Below are positions 54,309-63,298 of a stretch of 64,000 nucleotides of DNA, in pieces. A model generated the notes under the pieces. That model ran no database searches. It saw only the letters and a list, made by a program, of their open reading frames with translations, and was not told where the DNA came from. The translations under genes were made by a program, and so were the position numbers. The stretch is from Lachnospiraceae bacterium (GTDB lineage Bacteria > Bacillota > Clostridia > Lachnospirales > Lachnospiraceae), in contig JAUNDG010000001.1 in the NCBI GenBank assembly GCA_030526195.1, positions 62,001 through 126,000 on the forward strand. Reading direction: 5' to 3'. Numbering within the stretch: position 1 is the first letter of the stretch; each line of letters opens with the position of its first letter.

Positions 54309-55301
54309 ATGAACGAAACCGCATTTTATTATGCCCCCATGGAGGGCATCACCAATCATTGTTATCGCCGGCTGCATCACAAGCATTTTCCCGGTATCGA
54401 TAAGTATTTTATGCCCTTTATGGCCCCTCATTTAAAAGGTCACATCAAGAATAAGGAAAAGAATGATATTTTCCCGGGGAATAATGAGGCACTGACAGCG
54501 GTGCCGCAGATTCTCACCAACGACGCGGAGAGTTTTATCATCACCGCACGTATGCTGAAGGATCTGGGGTATCCGGAGGTGAATCTTAACCTGGGCTGTC
54601 CGTCTCCGACGGTGGTAACAAAGGGCAAGGGCTCCGGCTTTTTAGCCTATCCGGAAAAACTGGATGTTTTTCTGGAGACCATCTTTAATGCGTTGGAAGG
54701 CGAGATCGCCATTTCCGTCAAAACACGTTTGGGTATGACTGATCCGGCGGAGGCGGAGGTAATCTTTCCGCTGTATGAGAAATATCCGCTGGAGGAGCTG
54801 ATCATTCATCCCCGGACTCAGAAGGATTTCTATAAGAACACACCAAACCGGGAGATGTTCAAAACATTGGCGGAGAAGAGTCGTCACAAGATCTGTTATA
54901 ACGGCAATCTTTATACAGAAGAGGACTGCCGGACGCTCCTTGAGGAGGTGCCGGTGTGTCAGAATCTGATGCTGGGGCGGGGGCTTCTCCGAAATCCGGC
55001 GCTAGTGCGGAAAATGAAGGGTGGCCGTGATCTTAACATGGCTGATTTCAGAGCCTTTCATGATGAGGTCTATGAGGCTTATCGGGAACTCTATGACGGC
55101 CCATCGGCGATTCTTGGTCACATGAAGGAACTGTGGGTCTATATGGAATCTATGCTGACCGCAGAGCCCCGGGATGTGAAGGCGGTGCGGAAGGCCCGGA
55201 AGCTCCCGGAGTATGAGCTGGCGGTGCGTCATATCTTTAACGGCAGTGAGATTGTCAGTGTGGGCGATCAGCCCAGAGAAACGGAAGCTGTGAAACTGTA
55301 A
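54309..55301 (+). CDS. dus: tRNA-dihydrouridine synthase
   Basis: 330 residues from ATG 54309 (AAGGGG 8 bases upstream; GTG 54300 is less likely). FMN-binding TIM barrel: YYAPMEGITNHCYR at the start, the catalytic loop NLNLGCPSPTV with the active Cys near 98, KTRLGM near 139, and IIHPRTQKDFY near 165. It reduces uridines in tRNA with NADPH. It starts 12 bases after the lipoprotein stop, so the two are likely co-transcribed. The prophage-like element begins within about 110 bases of its 3' end. Confidence 0.93.
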   Translation: MNETAFYYAPMEGITNHCYRRLHHKHFPGIDKYFMPFMAPHLKGHIKNKEKNDIFPGNNEALTAVPQILTNDAESFIITARMLKDLGYPEVNLNLGCPSPTVVTKGKGSGFLAYPEKLDVFLETIFNALEGEIAISVKTRLGMTDPAEAEVIFPLYEKYPLEELIIHPRTQKDFYKNTPNREMFKTLAEKSRHKICYNGNLYTEEDCRTLLEEVPVCQNLMLGRGLLRNPALVRKMKGGRDLNMADFRAFHDEVYEAYRELYDGPSAILGHMKELWVYMESMLTAEPRDVKAVRKARKLPEYELAVRHIFNGSEIVSVGDQPRETEAVKL

Positions 55302-55412
55302 GGCGGTGTCTGCCGATGGGCAGATCACGAAGGTGATGGAGCTGATACGACCGCCTGCATCAATGCCGTGATCAATGCTGAAATTAACACTGTGGGTTCT
55401 GACACGCAAACC

Positions 55413-56903
55413 TCAAGCATTGTAATTGAAATCCGACTGCCTACCACCTCTCTTGAGGTGGTAGGTTTTTTCATTGAGAGAACTAAGGTTGTAGGCTATG
55501 GTGACCTTAAAGTGGTCATCTTCTTCATCCCAGACCGTGACAGAGTTCACGAACAGGTTCACCAGCAGTCTGCGGAAGTCATCATCCTCAATATCCCCGC
55601 CCTTGAACTGTTCCAGCCAGAAGATGACCTGTTCCTTATCCAGGTAGATGACCTTCTTTTCTTCCCGCTTGAGTTCTTCTTCAAGGGTCTTTTTGTCCTT
55701 CTCCAACTCCGCCATACGCTTCACCAGCGTTTCCGGGGCAAGTCCGCTTTCAATGGCCTTGACTATGTTGGTGAGGGAAAGGGTTGTTTCCCGGAGTCTA
55801 TCTTTGATGGCAGGAATATCCGTGCTGTCCTCCACGTCATGGAGGTTGGTACGGATAGCTACCTCTGCAATCTGTTCTATATTTTCGTCCGTGAGCAGTG
55901 ACATTGCGTCACGGATTACAACATCCTCTATGAAGTCTTGTCGGAGGTTCCGCTTCTGACAGTCTACATGGAGGTTTTTCTTTCCATAGCACTCATAATA
56001 AGTATAGCCGGACGTGGTGTTGCTGCTGGCGTTCATCTTGGAACCGCAGTGGCCGCAGTACAGCTTGCCGGAGAGCAGGTAGAAGTGCTTGGCCTTATGC
56101 TGGCCGGAAGCCTTGCTATTTGACTTCATGCGGGCTTGCACCTGGTAGAATAGCTTCTTGTCGATGATAGCAGGTATAGCGTCCTCTGCCCGGTAGTCAT
56201 GGTACTGGTACACACCGATGTACCGCTCATTGTGGAACATTCTGCTGAAAGAACTCTTTCCGAACCGTGTACCCTTGGCCGTCTTATACCCACGGGCATT
56301 GAACAGGCGGCATATCTCCGCAACACTATGACCCTCTGCGTACATTTCAAAAGCCTGCCGGACGATGGGAGCCGTTTCTTCATCAATGACCAGCTTCTTA
56401 CCTTCCGACTTGTAGCCCAGAGGGATGACCCCGCCGATGGAGTTGTGCTTATAGGCAGACTCCTTCATGCCACGGTTGATTTTCTGGGAGAGTTCTGCGC
56501 TGTAAAACTCTGCCATGCCCTCAAGCACGGACTCAAGGATGATACCTTCCGGGTCATTGGAAATGTTCTCTGTGGCAGAAATAAGCTGTACGCCGTTCTT
56601 CCGCAGGCGGTATTTGTAGTTGGCGCTGTCATAGCGGGAGCGGGCAAACCTGTCCAGCTTATAGACGATGACAGCTTGGAAGGACTTCTTTTCGGAGTCC
56701 TTTATCATGCGTAGGAACTCCACACGCTTCTCAATATCCTTGCTGGCCGATGTAGCCCGGTCTGCGTATATCTCTCTGATACGGAACCCGTGGCGCTGGC
56801 AGAAGTCTGTGCAGACACGTATCTGTCCCTCAATGGACTGTTCTGTCTGGTTGGCACTGGAATAGCGCACATACAGGGCTACGTCCTTAATATCTTCATA
56901 CAT
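55413..56903 (-). CDS. large serine recombinase (integrase)
   Basis: 496 residues. The N-terminal catalytic domain has LYVRYSSANQTEQSIEGQ with the nucleophile Ser near 15, and VYKLDRFARSRYDSA near 80. A recombinase domain follows (about 160-260, GYKSEGKKLVIDEE), then a zinc ribbon (CGHCGSK near 310 and a later Cys pair), and a long coiled coil near 370-425 as in phage integrases. It catalyses integration and excision between attP and attB. It is transcribed toward the host, with AGGAAGAACC as ribosome site. It marks the left end of the element. Confidence 0.93.
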   Translation of the reverse strand: MYEDIKDVALYVRYSSANQTEQSIEGQIRVCTDFCQRHGFRIREIYADRATSASKDIEKRVEFLRMIKDSEKKSFQAVIVYKLDRFARSRYDSANYKYRLRKNGVQLISATENISNDPEGIILESVLEGMAEFYSAELSQKINRGMKESAYKHNSIGGVIPLGYKSEGKKLVIDEETAPIVRQAFEMYAEGHSVAEICRLFNARGYKTAKGTRFGKSSFSRMFHNERYIGVYQYHDYRAEDAIPAIIDKKLFYQVQARMKSNSKASGQHKAKHFYLLSGKLYCGHCGSKMNASSNTTSGYTYYECYGKKNLHVDCQKRNLRQDFIEDVVIRDAMSLLTDENIEQIAEVAIRTNLHDVEDSTDIPAIKDRLRETTLSLTNIVKAIESGLAPETLVKRMAELEKDKKTLEEELKREEKKVIYLDKEQVIFWLEQFKGGDIEDDDFRRLLVNLFVNSVTVWDEEDDHFKVTIAYNLSSLNEKTYHLKRGGRQSDFNYNA

Positions 56904-56930
56904 GGTTCTTCCTCCATTCAGTGAAATCTA

Positions 56931-57290
56931 TTATCCGGCACTTACGGTTGCCCCTTTTCCAGCGCTATCCATTTCATTCATACAGACCTGGATAATGCGG
57001 AAGCGGCCTTGGGCGGTGGCGGTACGGTAAGCGTTAAGCAGCAGTTCTTCTTCCGGGGTTAGTGAAATCCCTAACTGCTGTACCTCTTTCACGTCTGACA
57101 GGCAAAAGAGGTAGTCCGCAGACACGTTAAAATACCGTGCCAACTTCAATATGTAGTCCGCACTGGGTAGGTATTCCCGCTTTTTCCACTTACTAAAGCT
57201 GCCATTCGACAATCCAGCGGCCTTTTCCACGGCCTGATTACTAAGTCCACTCTCCTTAACAAGTTCAAAAATCCTATCTACGGTATCCAT
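56931..57290 (-). CDS. XRE family repressor (CI-like)
   Basis: 119 residues from the ATG at 57290, which follows CAGGGAGGG; longer frames upstream are not supported. The helix-turn-helix is SNQAVEKAAGLSNGSFSKWK, then the conserved LPSADYILKLARYFNVSADY and an end DV. No protease or ligand domain follows. Divergent from the early genes, with two operator-like repeats in the promoter between them, it is the likely lysogeny repressor. Confidence 0.85.
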   Translation of the reverse strand: MDTVDRIFELVKESGLSNQAVEKAAGLSNGSFSKWKKREYLPSADYILKLARYFNVSADYLFCLSDVKEVQQLGISLTPEEELLLNAYRTATAQGRFRIIQVCMNEMDSAGKGATVSAG

Positions 57291-57313
57291 AGAAAACCCT
57301 CCCTGAAAAATAT

Positions 57314-57366
57314 TTTGGGAAATCTCTAAATTTAGTATTGACAGTTTGGGATTTCTCGAATATAAT
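57314..57366 (+). promoter_or_regulatory. early promoter with two operator-like repeats
   Basis: TTGACA (57338-57343) and TATAAT (57361-57366), 17-base spacer: a perfect consensus promoter. The sequence TTTGGGAAATCTC (57314-57326) recurs as TTTGGGATTTCTC (57345-57357), the second copy inside the spacer. A repressor bound there would shut the promoter. Confidence 0.8.
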
Positions 57367-57371
57367 AGGGA

Positions 57372-57392
57372 CTGTAAACAAGAGTTGTTTAC
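57372..57392. repeat. inverted repeat downstream of the early promoter
   Basis: TGTAAACAA and TTGTTTACA are perfect complements around GAG, starting a few bases after the -10 box. It could be an additional operator or a 5' hairpin. Confidence 0.6.
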
Positions 57393-57442
57393 AAAACAGG
57401 GCGCAAGAAACCCGCCCACCGTGGCGGTAATTTTTAGCCCCG

Positions 57443-57497
57443 GTAGGTTGTCAATGCTATATGAGTGTCGCAACTTCATTATAAGCATTGAAACCTA
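57443..57497. other. long imperfect hairpin in the early leader
   Basis: GTAGGTTGTCAATGCTATA (57443-57461) is nearly complementary to 57480-57497, giving about 17 pairs with few mismatches and an 18-base loop. It lies 50 bases before the first early gene; termination or leader regulation is possible. Confidence 0.5.
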
Positions 57498-57545
57498 CTT
57501 TGTCAACTATTGTTTATAAGTTTGACAAGGAAGGAGGGAACGGAC

Positions 57546-57770
57546 GTGGAGGAACTTGACGCTATTCGTGAACGCTTGAAGAAGCACCGCCTGTCTTTCG
57601 TATGGCTTATCACCCAACTGCGTTACAAGGGTATCCTGACCGACAAAACGGAAGTGAGTTCCGTGTTTGCGGGAACCCGAAGCGGCGCAAAGGCTGACGC
57701 TATCGTACAGACTACTAAGTATATCCTGGACGATTACGAACAGGGTAAGGTGGCCGTCCACGAACAGTAA
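57546..57770 (+). CDS. small phage DNA-binding-like protein (Cro-like)
   Basis: 74 residues starting with GTG after AAGGAAGGAGGG. The region FVWLITQLRYKGILTDKTEV, then SSVFAGTRSGAKADAI and a final TTKYILDDYE, has the spacing of XRE/Cro-type helix-turn-helix proteins common in Firmicute phages. As the first early gene, it may be the counter-regulator to the repressor or a replication helper. The next small gene begins 1 base after its stop codon. Confidence 0.65.
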   Translation: MEELDAIRERLKKHRLSFVWLITQLRYKGILTDKTEVSSVFAGTRSGAKADAIVQTTKYILDDYEQGKVAVHEQ

Positions 57771-57771
57771 A

Positions 57772-57915
57772 ATGCTGACTGTGCTTCTGGAAGAAACACC
57801 CTTCTGTACCATCCTTGCCCGCAAAGTGGAAGCCTACTTCCAGAGCGAAGAAAACAGGAAGCGCTTTGAGGAATGGTACAAGAAGAAATACGGCAAGGAC
57901 TACGAATGGAGGTAG
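57772..57915 (+). CDS. small phage protein of unknown function
   Basis: 47 residues, ATG 57772 to TAG 57915. The sequence has a helical, charged C-terminal half (RKRFEEWYKKKYGKDYEWR). There is no good ribosome site, but it starts right after the upstream stop, so coupling is likely. No family recognised. Confidence 0.5.
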   Translation: MLTVLLEETPFCTILARKVEAYFQSEENRKRFEEWYKKKYGKDYEWR

Positions 57916-57925
57916 GTGTTATGGT

Positions 57926-58345
57926 ATGAAGTCATCAACCGTGAATAGGACGGTTGGCACTCGTTTTGAGAATGACCTATGTGACCTTCTGGCCGCTGCT
58001 GGCTGGTGGGCGCACAACCTGGCACAGAACCAGACAGGACAGCCCGCAGACGTGATTGCGGTGAAGAACAACGTGGCAGTCCTCATTGACTGCAAGGATT
58101 GTGAAAACAATCGCTTCCCCTTCTCACGTATTGAGTGCAACCAGGAAGGGGCTATGACCCTCTGGGAGCAATGTGGCAACGCCTACTGCACTTTCGCCAT
58201 GAGATTGAATGACGGTGAAATCTACATGGTGCCTTTCGATGACCTACTCATGCTGGAACTGCATGGAGGAAAGAGCCTGACGGAGGAAGGGATACGCAAG
58301 TACCCAACCTTTGCACAGTGGGTCTACCTCATGGAGGAAAGCTGA
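57926..58345 (+). CDS. PD-(D/E)XK-type nuclease, resolvase-like
   Basis: 139 residues. The N-terminal part TRFENDLCDLLAAAGWWA, then QPADVIAVKNNVAVLIDCKDC, shows the Glu...Asp...(D/x)CK order of small RecB-like nucleases and Holliday-junction resolvases of phages. It probably cleaves branched DNA during phage replication. The stop overlaps the helicase start (TGATG). The ribosome site GGAGG is about 13 bases from the ATG, so the start is somewhat uncertain. Confidence 0.7.
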   Translation: MKSSTVNRTVGTRFENDLCDLLAAAGWWAHNLAQNQTGQPADVIAVKNNVAVLIDCKDCENNRFPFSRIECNQEGAMTLWEQCGNAYCTFAMRLNDGEIYMVPFDDLLMLELHGGKSLTEEGIRKYPTFAQWVYLMEES

Positions 58346-59727
58346 TGTTTACGGAAATCGGTAGCACCATCAAAATCACAGACCCGTCACAGAAGATTAT
58401 GGACTGGTGCAAGGCCAACCTGGTTCTGGTCAACCCGGACTATCAAAAGAAGGTTCGTATGCACCTGTGGGTGGGTGACACCCCGAAGCAACTTTTCCTT
58501 TACAGCATGAACGGCAATGACCTCATTCTTCCGTTTGGCTGTCTGCGGTCTATCCTCCCTCTCCTGGAAGGAGATTGGAAGAAGCTGTACCGCACACCAG
58601 TCAAGGTAGACTTTGGCGGGAAAGTCCCGCTGTATGAGTATCAGGAAGAAGCGGTGGCCGCAATGCTTATCAACCACTACGGTATCCTGCAATCCCCCGC
58701 AGGCAGTGGTAAGACCCAGATGGGCATTGCCCTGGCCGCTGCACTGGGAGTCAAGACCCTGTGGTTGACGCACACAAAAGACCTGCTGACCCAGAGTAAG
58801 GCCAGAGCAGCGCAGTATATGAACCCTGACCTGCTTGGCACTATCACCGAAGGTAAGGTAGATATAGGCCAGTCAATGACCTTTGCCACTATCCAGACGA
58901 TGTGCAAGGTTGACCTGGAACAGTACAGGGATGAATGGGACTGCATTATTGTGGATGAATGTCACCGTGTAAGCGGTACTCCCACGGCGGTCACCCAGTT
59001 CAGCAAGGTACTCAACGCACTGCGGGCAAGGCACAAGTACGGTCTATCGGCAACGGTACACCGGGCAGACGGCCTTATCAAGGCTACATACGCCATGATT
59101 GGTGAAGTGGTCTGGACAGTCCCGGACGAAGCGGTCAAGTCCAGAGTGATGACCGTTCACGTTCACCCGAAGGGTACAGGCGTAGGCATGAGTGCCAGCT
59201 TCCTGAACAGTGACGGTACTGTCAACTACGCAAAGTTGATTTCCTATCTCACCGAACTGGAAGCCCGAAACAAGTTCATTCTGCATGACCTCATAGAGAA
59301 CCGTGACCACTACAATCTGGTTCTCTCCGAAAGGGTGGGTCACCTGAAAGAACTCTACTCCATGCTTCCCCCGGCGCTGAAAGCACAGGCCGCTGTCATA
59401 GACGGCACGATGACCAGCAAGGCGAAGAAAGCGGAGCGGGAGCAGGCCATTGAGGATATGCGTACTGGCCGGAAACGGTATCTGTTCGCAACCTACGCAC
59501 TGGCGAAGGAAGGTCTGGACATTCCCCGCCTTGACCGACTTTTCCTGACCACCCCTCAAAAGGACTACGCTGTCATTGTCCAGAGTGTAGGCCGGGTGGC
59601 AAGAACCTTCAAGGACAAGCAACAACCCATTGCCTATGACTATGTAGATAATATCCGTTCTCTACTCAAGTCATACAAGCAGCGCTGTACCAGCTACCGC
59701 AAGTGCGGCTGCGAAATCATTGAATAA
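58345..59727 (+). CDS. phage DEAD/DEAH-box helicase (superfamily 2)
   Basis: 460 residues from ATG 58345 (GAGGAAAG upstream). Helicase motifs: YEYQEEAVAAM (Q-like), Walker A SPAGSGKTQ near 115, DECH box VDECHRV near 195, SAT near 235, and motif VI QSVGRVAR near 420. It is likely a DNA helicase or annealing helicase for phage replication or recombination, like the gp41/UvsW-type enzymes. A Cys-rich tail (CTSYRKCGC) ends the protein. Confidence 0.9.
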   Translation: MFTEIGSTIKITDPSQKIMDWCKANLVLVNPDYQKKVRMHLWVGDTPKQLFLYSMNGNDLILPFGCLRSILPLLEGDWKKLYRTPVKVDFGGKVPLYEYQEEAVAAMLINHYGILQSPAGSGKTQMGIALAAALGVKTLWLTHTKDLLTQSKARAAQYMNPDLLGTITEGKVDIGQSMTFATIQTMCKVDLEQYRDEWDCIIVDECHRVSGTPTAVTQFSKVLNALRARHKYGLSATVHRADGLIKATYAMIGEVVWTVPDEAVKSRVMTVHVHPKGTGVGMSASFLNSDGTVNYAKLISYLTELEARNKFILHDLIENRDHYNLVLSERVGHLKELYSMLPPALKAQAAVIDGTMTSKAKKAEREQAIEDMRTGRKRYLFATYALAKEGLDIPRLDRLFLTTPQKDYAVIVQSVGRVARTFKDKQQPIAYDYVDNIRSLLKSYKQRCTSYRKCGCEIIE

Positions 59728-59746
59728 GAATATGGAGGACTAAGTA

Positions 59747-60214
59747 ATGAAGTTGTTTAGAACTATCGAAGCAGTGGCCGAAGGTCACTACTGCGTGGGT
59801 GACGTTATCACCTTCACCCTCAATGACGGTGAAGAAGTGGAAGCCCTGGCCGTGAAGCAGGAGCAGGACGGCATGATTTTTGTCCTGGTGGACTGCCTGC
59901 GCAAGGAGTATTCCATGAACCGTACCAGTTCCAACCGTGAAGGGTACAAGTCCTGCGCCCTGCGTAAGGCGCTGAACACGGAAATCCTTGACCGCTTCCC
60001 GGCTGAAATCCGTGAGAAGATGGTGGCTTTTGACAGCGGTGACCTACTGCGCCTGCCCACGGAGCGTGAGATTTTCGGCCACAACCCCTACGGTGAGAAG
60101 GAGCCGGAGGACGTGGAACAGTGGGAGTCTATGAAAGACCGCCGCAACCGCATTGCGTTCCAGGGAAGACAAGAACTCCTGCGAGTTGAGCAGGAACTAC
60201 ACCCGTGGCGATAA
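59747..60214 (+). CDS. DUF6273-like phage protein
   Basis: 155 residues. The text YSMNRTSSNREGYKSCALRK, then NTEILDRFPAEIREKM, is the pattern of DUF6273 proteins common in Firmicute prophages, often repeated in surface proteins. Function unknown. GGAGGACTAAGT precedes the start. It follows the helicase by 19 bases. Confidence 0.65.
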   Translation: MKLFRTIEAVAEGHYCVGDVITFTLNDGEEVEALAVKQEQDGMIFVLVDCLRKEYSMNRTSSNREGYKSCALRKALNTEILDRFPAEIREKMVAFDSGDLLRLPTEREIFGHNPYGEKEPEDVEQWESMKDRRNRIAFQGRQELLRVEQELHPWR

Positions 60215-60282
60215 AAATTTTTCACCAAAAACTCTCTAATGCTTTCTTGTTCAGAAAGCAAGGATAACCAAAGGAGTAACTA

Positions 60283-61307
60283 ATGAGTCAGTACATCTTA
60301 TCATTGAGTTACGGCAAGGACAGTCTGGCTTGTCTGGGAGCCATTGAGAAGCTGGGCTGGAAGCTTGACCGTATCGTACATGCAGAGATTTGGGCTACTG
60401 ACACCATTTCCGCTGACCTACCGCCTATGGTTGAGTTCAAGAAGAAAGCGGACGCTATCATCAAGGAGCGTTACGGTATCGAAGTTGAACATATCTACGC
60501 GGTTAGGGGGGGGGGGAGCGGGACACCTACGAAAAGCGTTTCTACGCTGAACTCACCAGCGGAAAATTCGTTGGGACAATCAAGGGGTTCCCTCTCACAC
60601 GCGGAGGATGGTGCAAACATCTCAAATACGGGAGCCAAGTTGACCTACGAAAGCATATTCTATCGGAAGATGAAGAAGCCCCGGAGAACGGGGGGGGACA
60701 ACAGGATTTACGGGTTCCCGATGCGGAAGGGGAACTGGTGCAACTCCGACCTCAAGATTGCAGCACTCCGCAGATTACGGGGTTTGCAAACAGGTTCCGT
60801 CAGTATTGCACCGGGGAACTCAAGCAGTACACTCTGTCCCACCTGCATTTTCCAATAGCCCCGTATCGGAGGGGGCTGATACAAATACTCTGGTGCAGTA
60901 TTTAGGCATTGCAGCGGATGAACCGAAGCGTCTTGCAAGACTGGACGGTATCACCAAGATTTCTCCCCCTGGCGGCAATCGGTTGGACAGAAGCCGACTG
61001 TTGGAAATGGTGTGAGGAAAATGACCTGCTGTCACCTATCTACACTACTGCCACACGCGGCGGTTGCTGGTTCTGCCATAACCAGAGCGTAGAGCAGTTG
61101 CGATTACTCCGTAAGAACTACCCTGACCTTTGGGCGTTGCTGATGAAGTGGGACTTAGACTCCCCGGTAACCTTCCACTCTGACGGGCGTACAGTCCATG
61201 ACTTTGACCGTAGGTTCCAGATGGAAGATGAAGGGAAAATCCCGACTGACAGGACGTTCCGCTGGAAGATGGTAGATAATCCTGACGGAAGGGAGGAAAC
61301 AGGTTGA
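60283..61307 (+). pseudogene. broken PAPS reductase/PP-loop family gene
   Basis: The N-terminus is good: YILSLSYGKDSLACLGAIEKLG carries the PP-loop SYGKDS in the first 15 residues. After AVRGG a run of 11 G (60506-60516) changes the frame; the expected continuation RDTYEKRFYAE is in another frame. The C-terminal half (GWTEADCWKWCEEND, then CWFCHNQS) is intact in a third frame after a run of five C near 60963-60967. A second G8 run (60690-60697) lies between. The family includes phage-borne enzymes of DNA phosphorothioation and sulfur transfer. Either a decayed gene or a sequencing error at homopolymers. Confidence 0.75.
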
Positions 61308-63283
61308 TAGAAAACACATTCATATTCGACTGTGAGGTTTTCGCCCATGACTGGCTGTTCGTGTTCAAGGAGTTATCCACCGGGCAGTACACAGTTATCC
61401 ACAATGACAATGACGCTGTTCTGGCGTTCATGGAGCAAGACCCCTTCCTGGGCGGGTTCAACAATAAGCACTATGACAACCACATTCTCAAGGCAGTCAT
61501 GGTTGGGTTGACCCCGGAACAGGTCAAGGAAGTCAATGACCTTATCATTGTGGAGGAAATAGACGGCTGGGATATTCCCCTGCTGCGTGACTACAGAGTA
61601 TTCTTCCATAGCTTTGACCTGATGGATGACTGTCAGGACGGCACTTCCTTGAAGGGAATTGAAGCCCACCTGGGTATCCCCATTGAGGAAACGGAAGTAG
61701 ACTTCAACATCACGCGCCGCCTAACCCAAGAGGAACTGGCACAGACCATCGCCTACTGTAAGTATGACGTGGACGCTACTGAAATCCTCTACAAAATCAG
61801 GGTGAATTACCTCAAGAACAAGGCTACTCTGGGCAGAGTCAGAGGGTTGGATGAACGCAAGGCTATGTATATGACCAACGCGAAGCTGACCTCTGTGTAT
61901 CTGCAAGCCCAGAAGCCAAGTACCCCGTGGGCAGATGAACGGAACTATCAGTACCCGGATAAGCTGCTGCGTGAGTACATCCCGCAGGAGGTCTTTGACT
62001 TCTTTGACCGCCTGCATGACCCCGCTGTGAAGGACATTGACCTTTTCGGAGGTTATGACGAACACGGCAAAAAGATTAAAGGCGCAAGCCTTGAAATCAT
62101 GGTTGGTGAGTGTCCCTGCACCATCGCCTACGGCGGTATCCACGGTGCAATTCCCACCTATACCGAAGAAGCCACGGACACCCGCTCCATTCGCAATAAG
62201 GACGTGGCAAGCTACTACCCGCACCTGATGACCATACCGTTGTCAAAGGGTCAGAAGTACGGATTTTGTAGCCGTAACATTCCTTCTCCTGAGGTCTTTG
62301 TACAGACTCTTGAGGACAGAGTTAAGGCTAAGAAGTCTGGTGACAAGGACACGGCAAACGCGCTCAAGCTGGTACTGAATACCACCTACGGTACGATGCT
62401 GAACGGCAAGAACGGCGTTGCCTACAATGACCTCTATGACCCGTTGATGGGGCGGTCAGTGTGCATTACTGGACAGTTGCTTCTGCTGGAACTGTCCGTA
62501 CACCTTACCCGTGAGTGTCCCACTCTGAAAATCATCCAGCTTAACACAGACGGCATCATGGTGAGTTTCGACAACTCCGATGAAGCTAAGTGGCAGGAGA
62601 TTACCCAGGAGTGGCAGGACAGGACAGGGTTTGAACTGGAAGAAGATTTCATCCAGAAGATTGTTCAGAAGGACGTAAACAACTACGTGGAAATCCCCGT
62701 AGGCGGCGGCAAGCCGAAGGTTAAGGGCGGTCAGCTTGTCAGAGGTATTCTGACCAACGCCAACATGGACTTTACGGAAATGGGACTCCCGGCATGGGAC
62801 AACATGAGTGGCGGTGCTTTCAACATCAACAATAACGCTGTGGTCATCGCAAGAGCAATCCAGCAGTTCTTTGTGGATGGAACACCCCCGGAGGATACCA
62901 TTGCTGCCACTGACAACATTCTGGACTTCCAGTTGATTTCCAAAGTAGGCGGTAAATACTCCACCTGCTTCCAGGTGATAGGGGAAGAAAAAATCCCTGT
63001 CCAGAAGGTCAACCGCGTTTACGCCACGGCAGACCTGAACTGTGGAACGCTCTACAAGACCCATGCGGTAACTGGTGCAGACTCCAAAGTTCCCAGCTTA
63101 CCCAAACACTGCATCGTGGACAACAACAATCGCTTGTCTATTGATGTGGTAGACCGCAAGTGGTATTTGAAGCAGGCGCAGAAGTACATCAATGACTTTA
63201 TGGGCGTAAAGCCCCCGCGCAAGAATACCCGTAAAATCAATACCATCAAGAAAAAGACGATGGCATTATTAGAAAATCTCTAA
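61304..63283 (+). CDS. phage family B-like DNA polymerase with exonuclease domain
   Basis: 659 residues from TTG 61304, overlapping the upstream frame (AGGGAGGA before it). Proofreading motifs: FDCEVF (Exo I), FNNKHYDNH (Exo II) and YCKYDVDAT (Exo III). Polymerase motifs: A is DVASYYPHLM near 305, B is KLVLNTTYG near 350, and C is QLNTDGI near 415, with Asn where the first Asp of the usual DTD stands. It is shorter than most family B enzymes and resembles polymerases of Clostridial phages. It probably replicates the element. Confidence 0.88.
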   Translation: MIENTFIFDCEVFAHDWLFVFKELSTGQYTVIHNDNDAVLAFMEQDPFLGGFNNKHYDNHILKAVMVGLTPEQVKEVNDLIIVEEIDGWDIPLLRDYRVFFHSFDLMDDCQDGTSLKGIEAHLGIPIEETEVDFNITRRLTQEELAQTIAYCKYDVDATEILYKIRVNYLKNKATLGRVRGLDERKAMYMTNAKLTSVYLQAQKPSTPWADERNYQYPDKLLREYIPQEVFDFFDRLHDPAVKDIDLFGGYDEHGKKIKGASLEIMVGECPCTIAYGGIHGAIPTYTEEATDTRSIRNKDVASYYPHLMTIPLSKGQKYGFCSRNIPSPEVFVQTLEDRVKAKKSGDKDTANALKLVLNTTYGTMLNGKNGVAYNDLYDPLMGRSVCITGQLLLLELSVHLTRECPTLKIIQLNTDGIMVSFDNSDEAKWQEITQEWQDRTGFELEEDFIQKIVQKDVNNYVEIPVGGGKPKVKGGQLVRGILTNANMDFTEMGLPAWDNMSGGAFNINNNAVVIARAIQQFFVDGTPPEDTIAATDNILDFQLISKVGGKYSTCFQVIGEEKIPVQKVNRVYATADLNCGTLYKTHAVTGADSKVPSLPKHCIVDNNNRLSIDVVDRKWYLKQAQKYINDFMGVKPPRKNTRKINTIKKKTMALLENL

Positions 63284-63298
63284 AGGAGGATTATAGCA

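Noticed and set aside
1-55300. Apparent excess of GAAAATG and CATTTCC strings as an uptake or Chi-like signal
   Set aside because: Many copies fall in frame as Glu-Asn or Ile-Ser codon pairs, so codon-pair preference explains them; a proper count against a background model would be needed.
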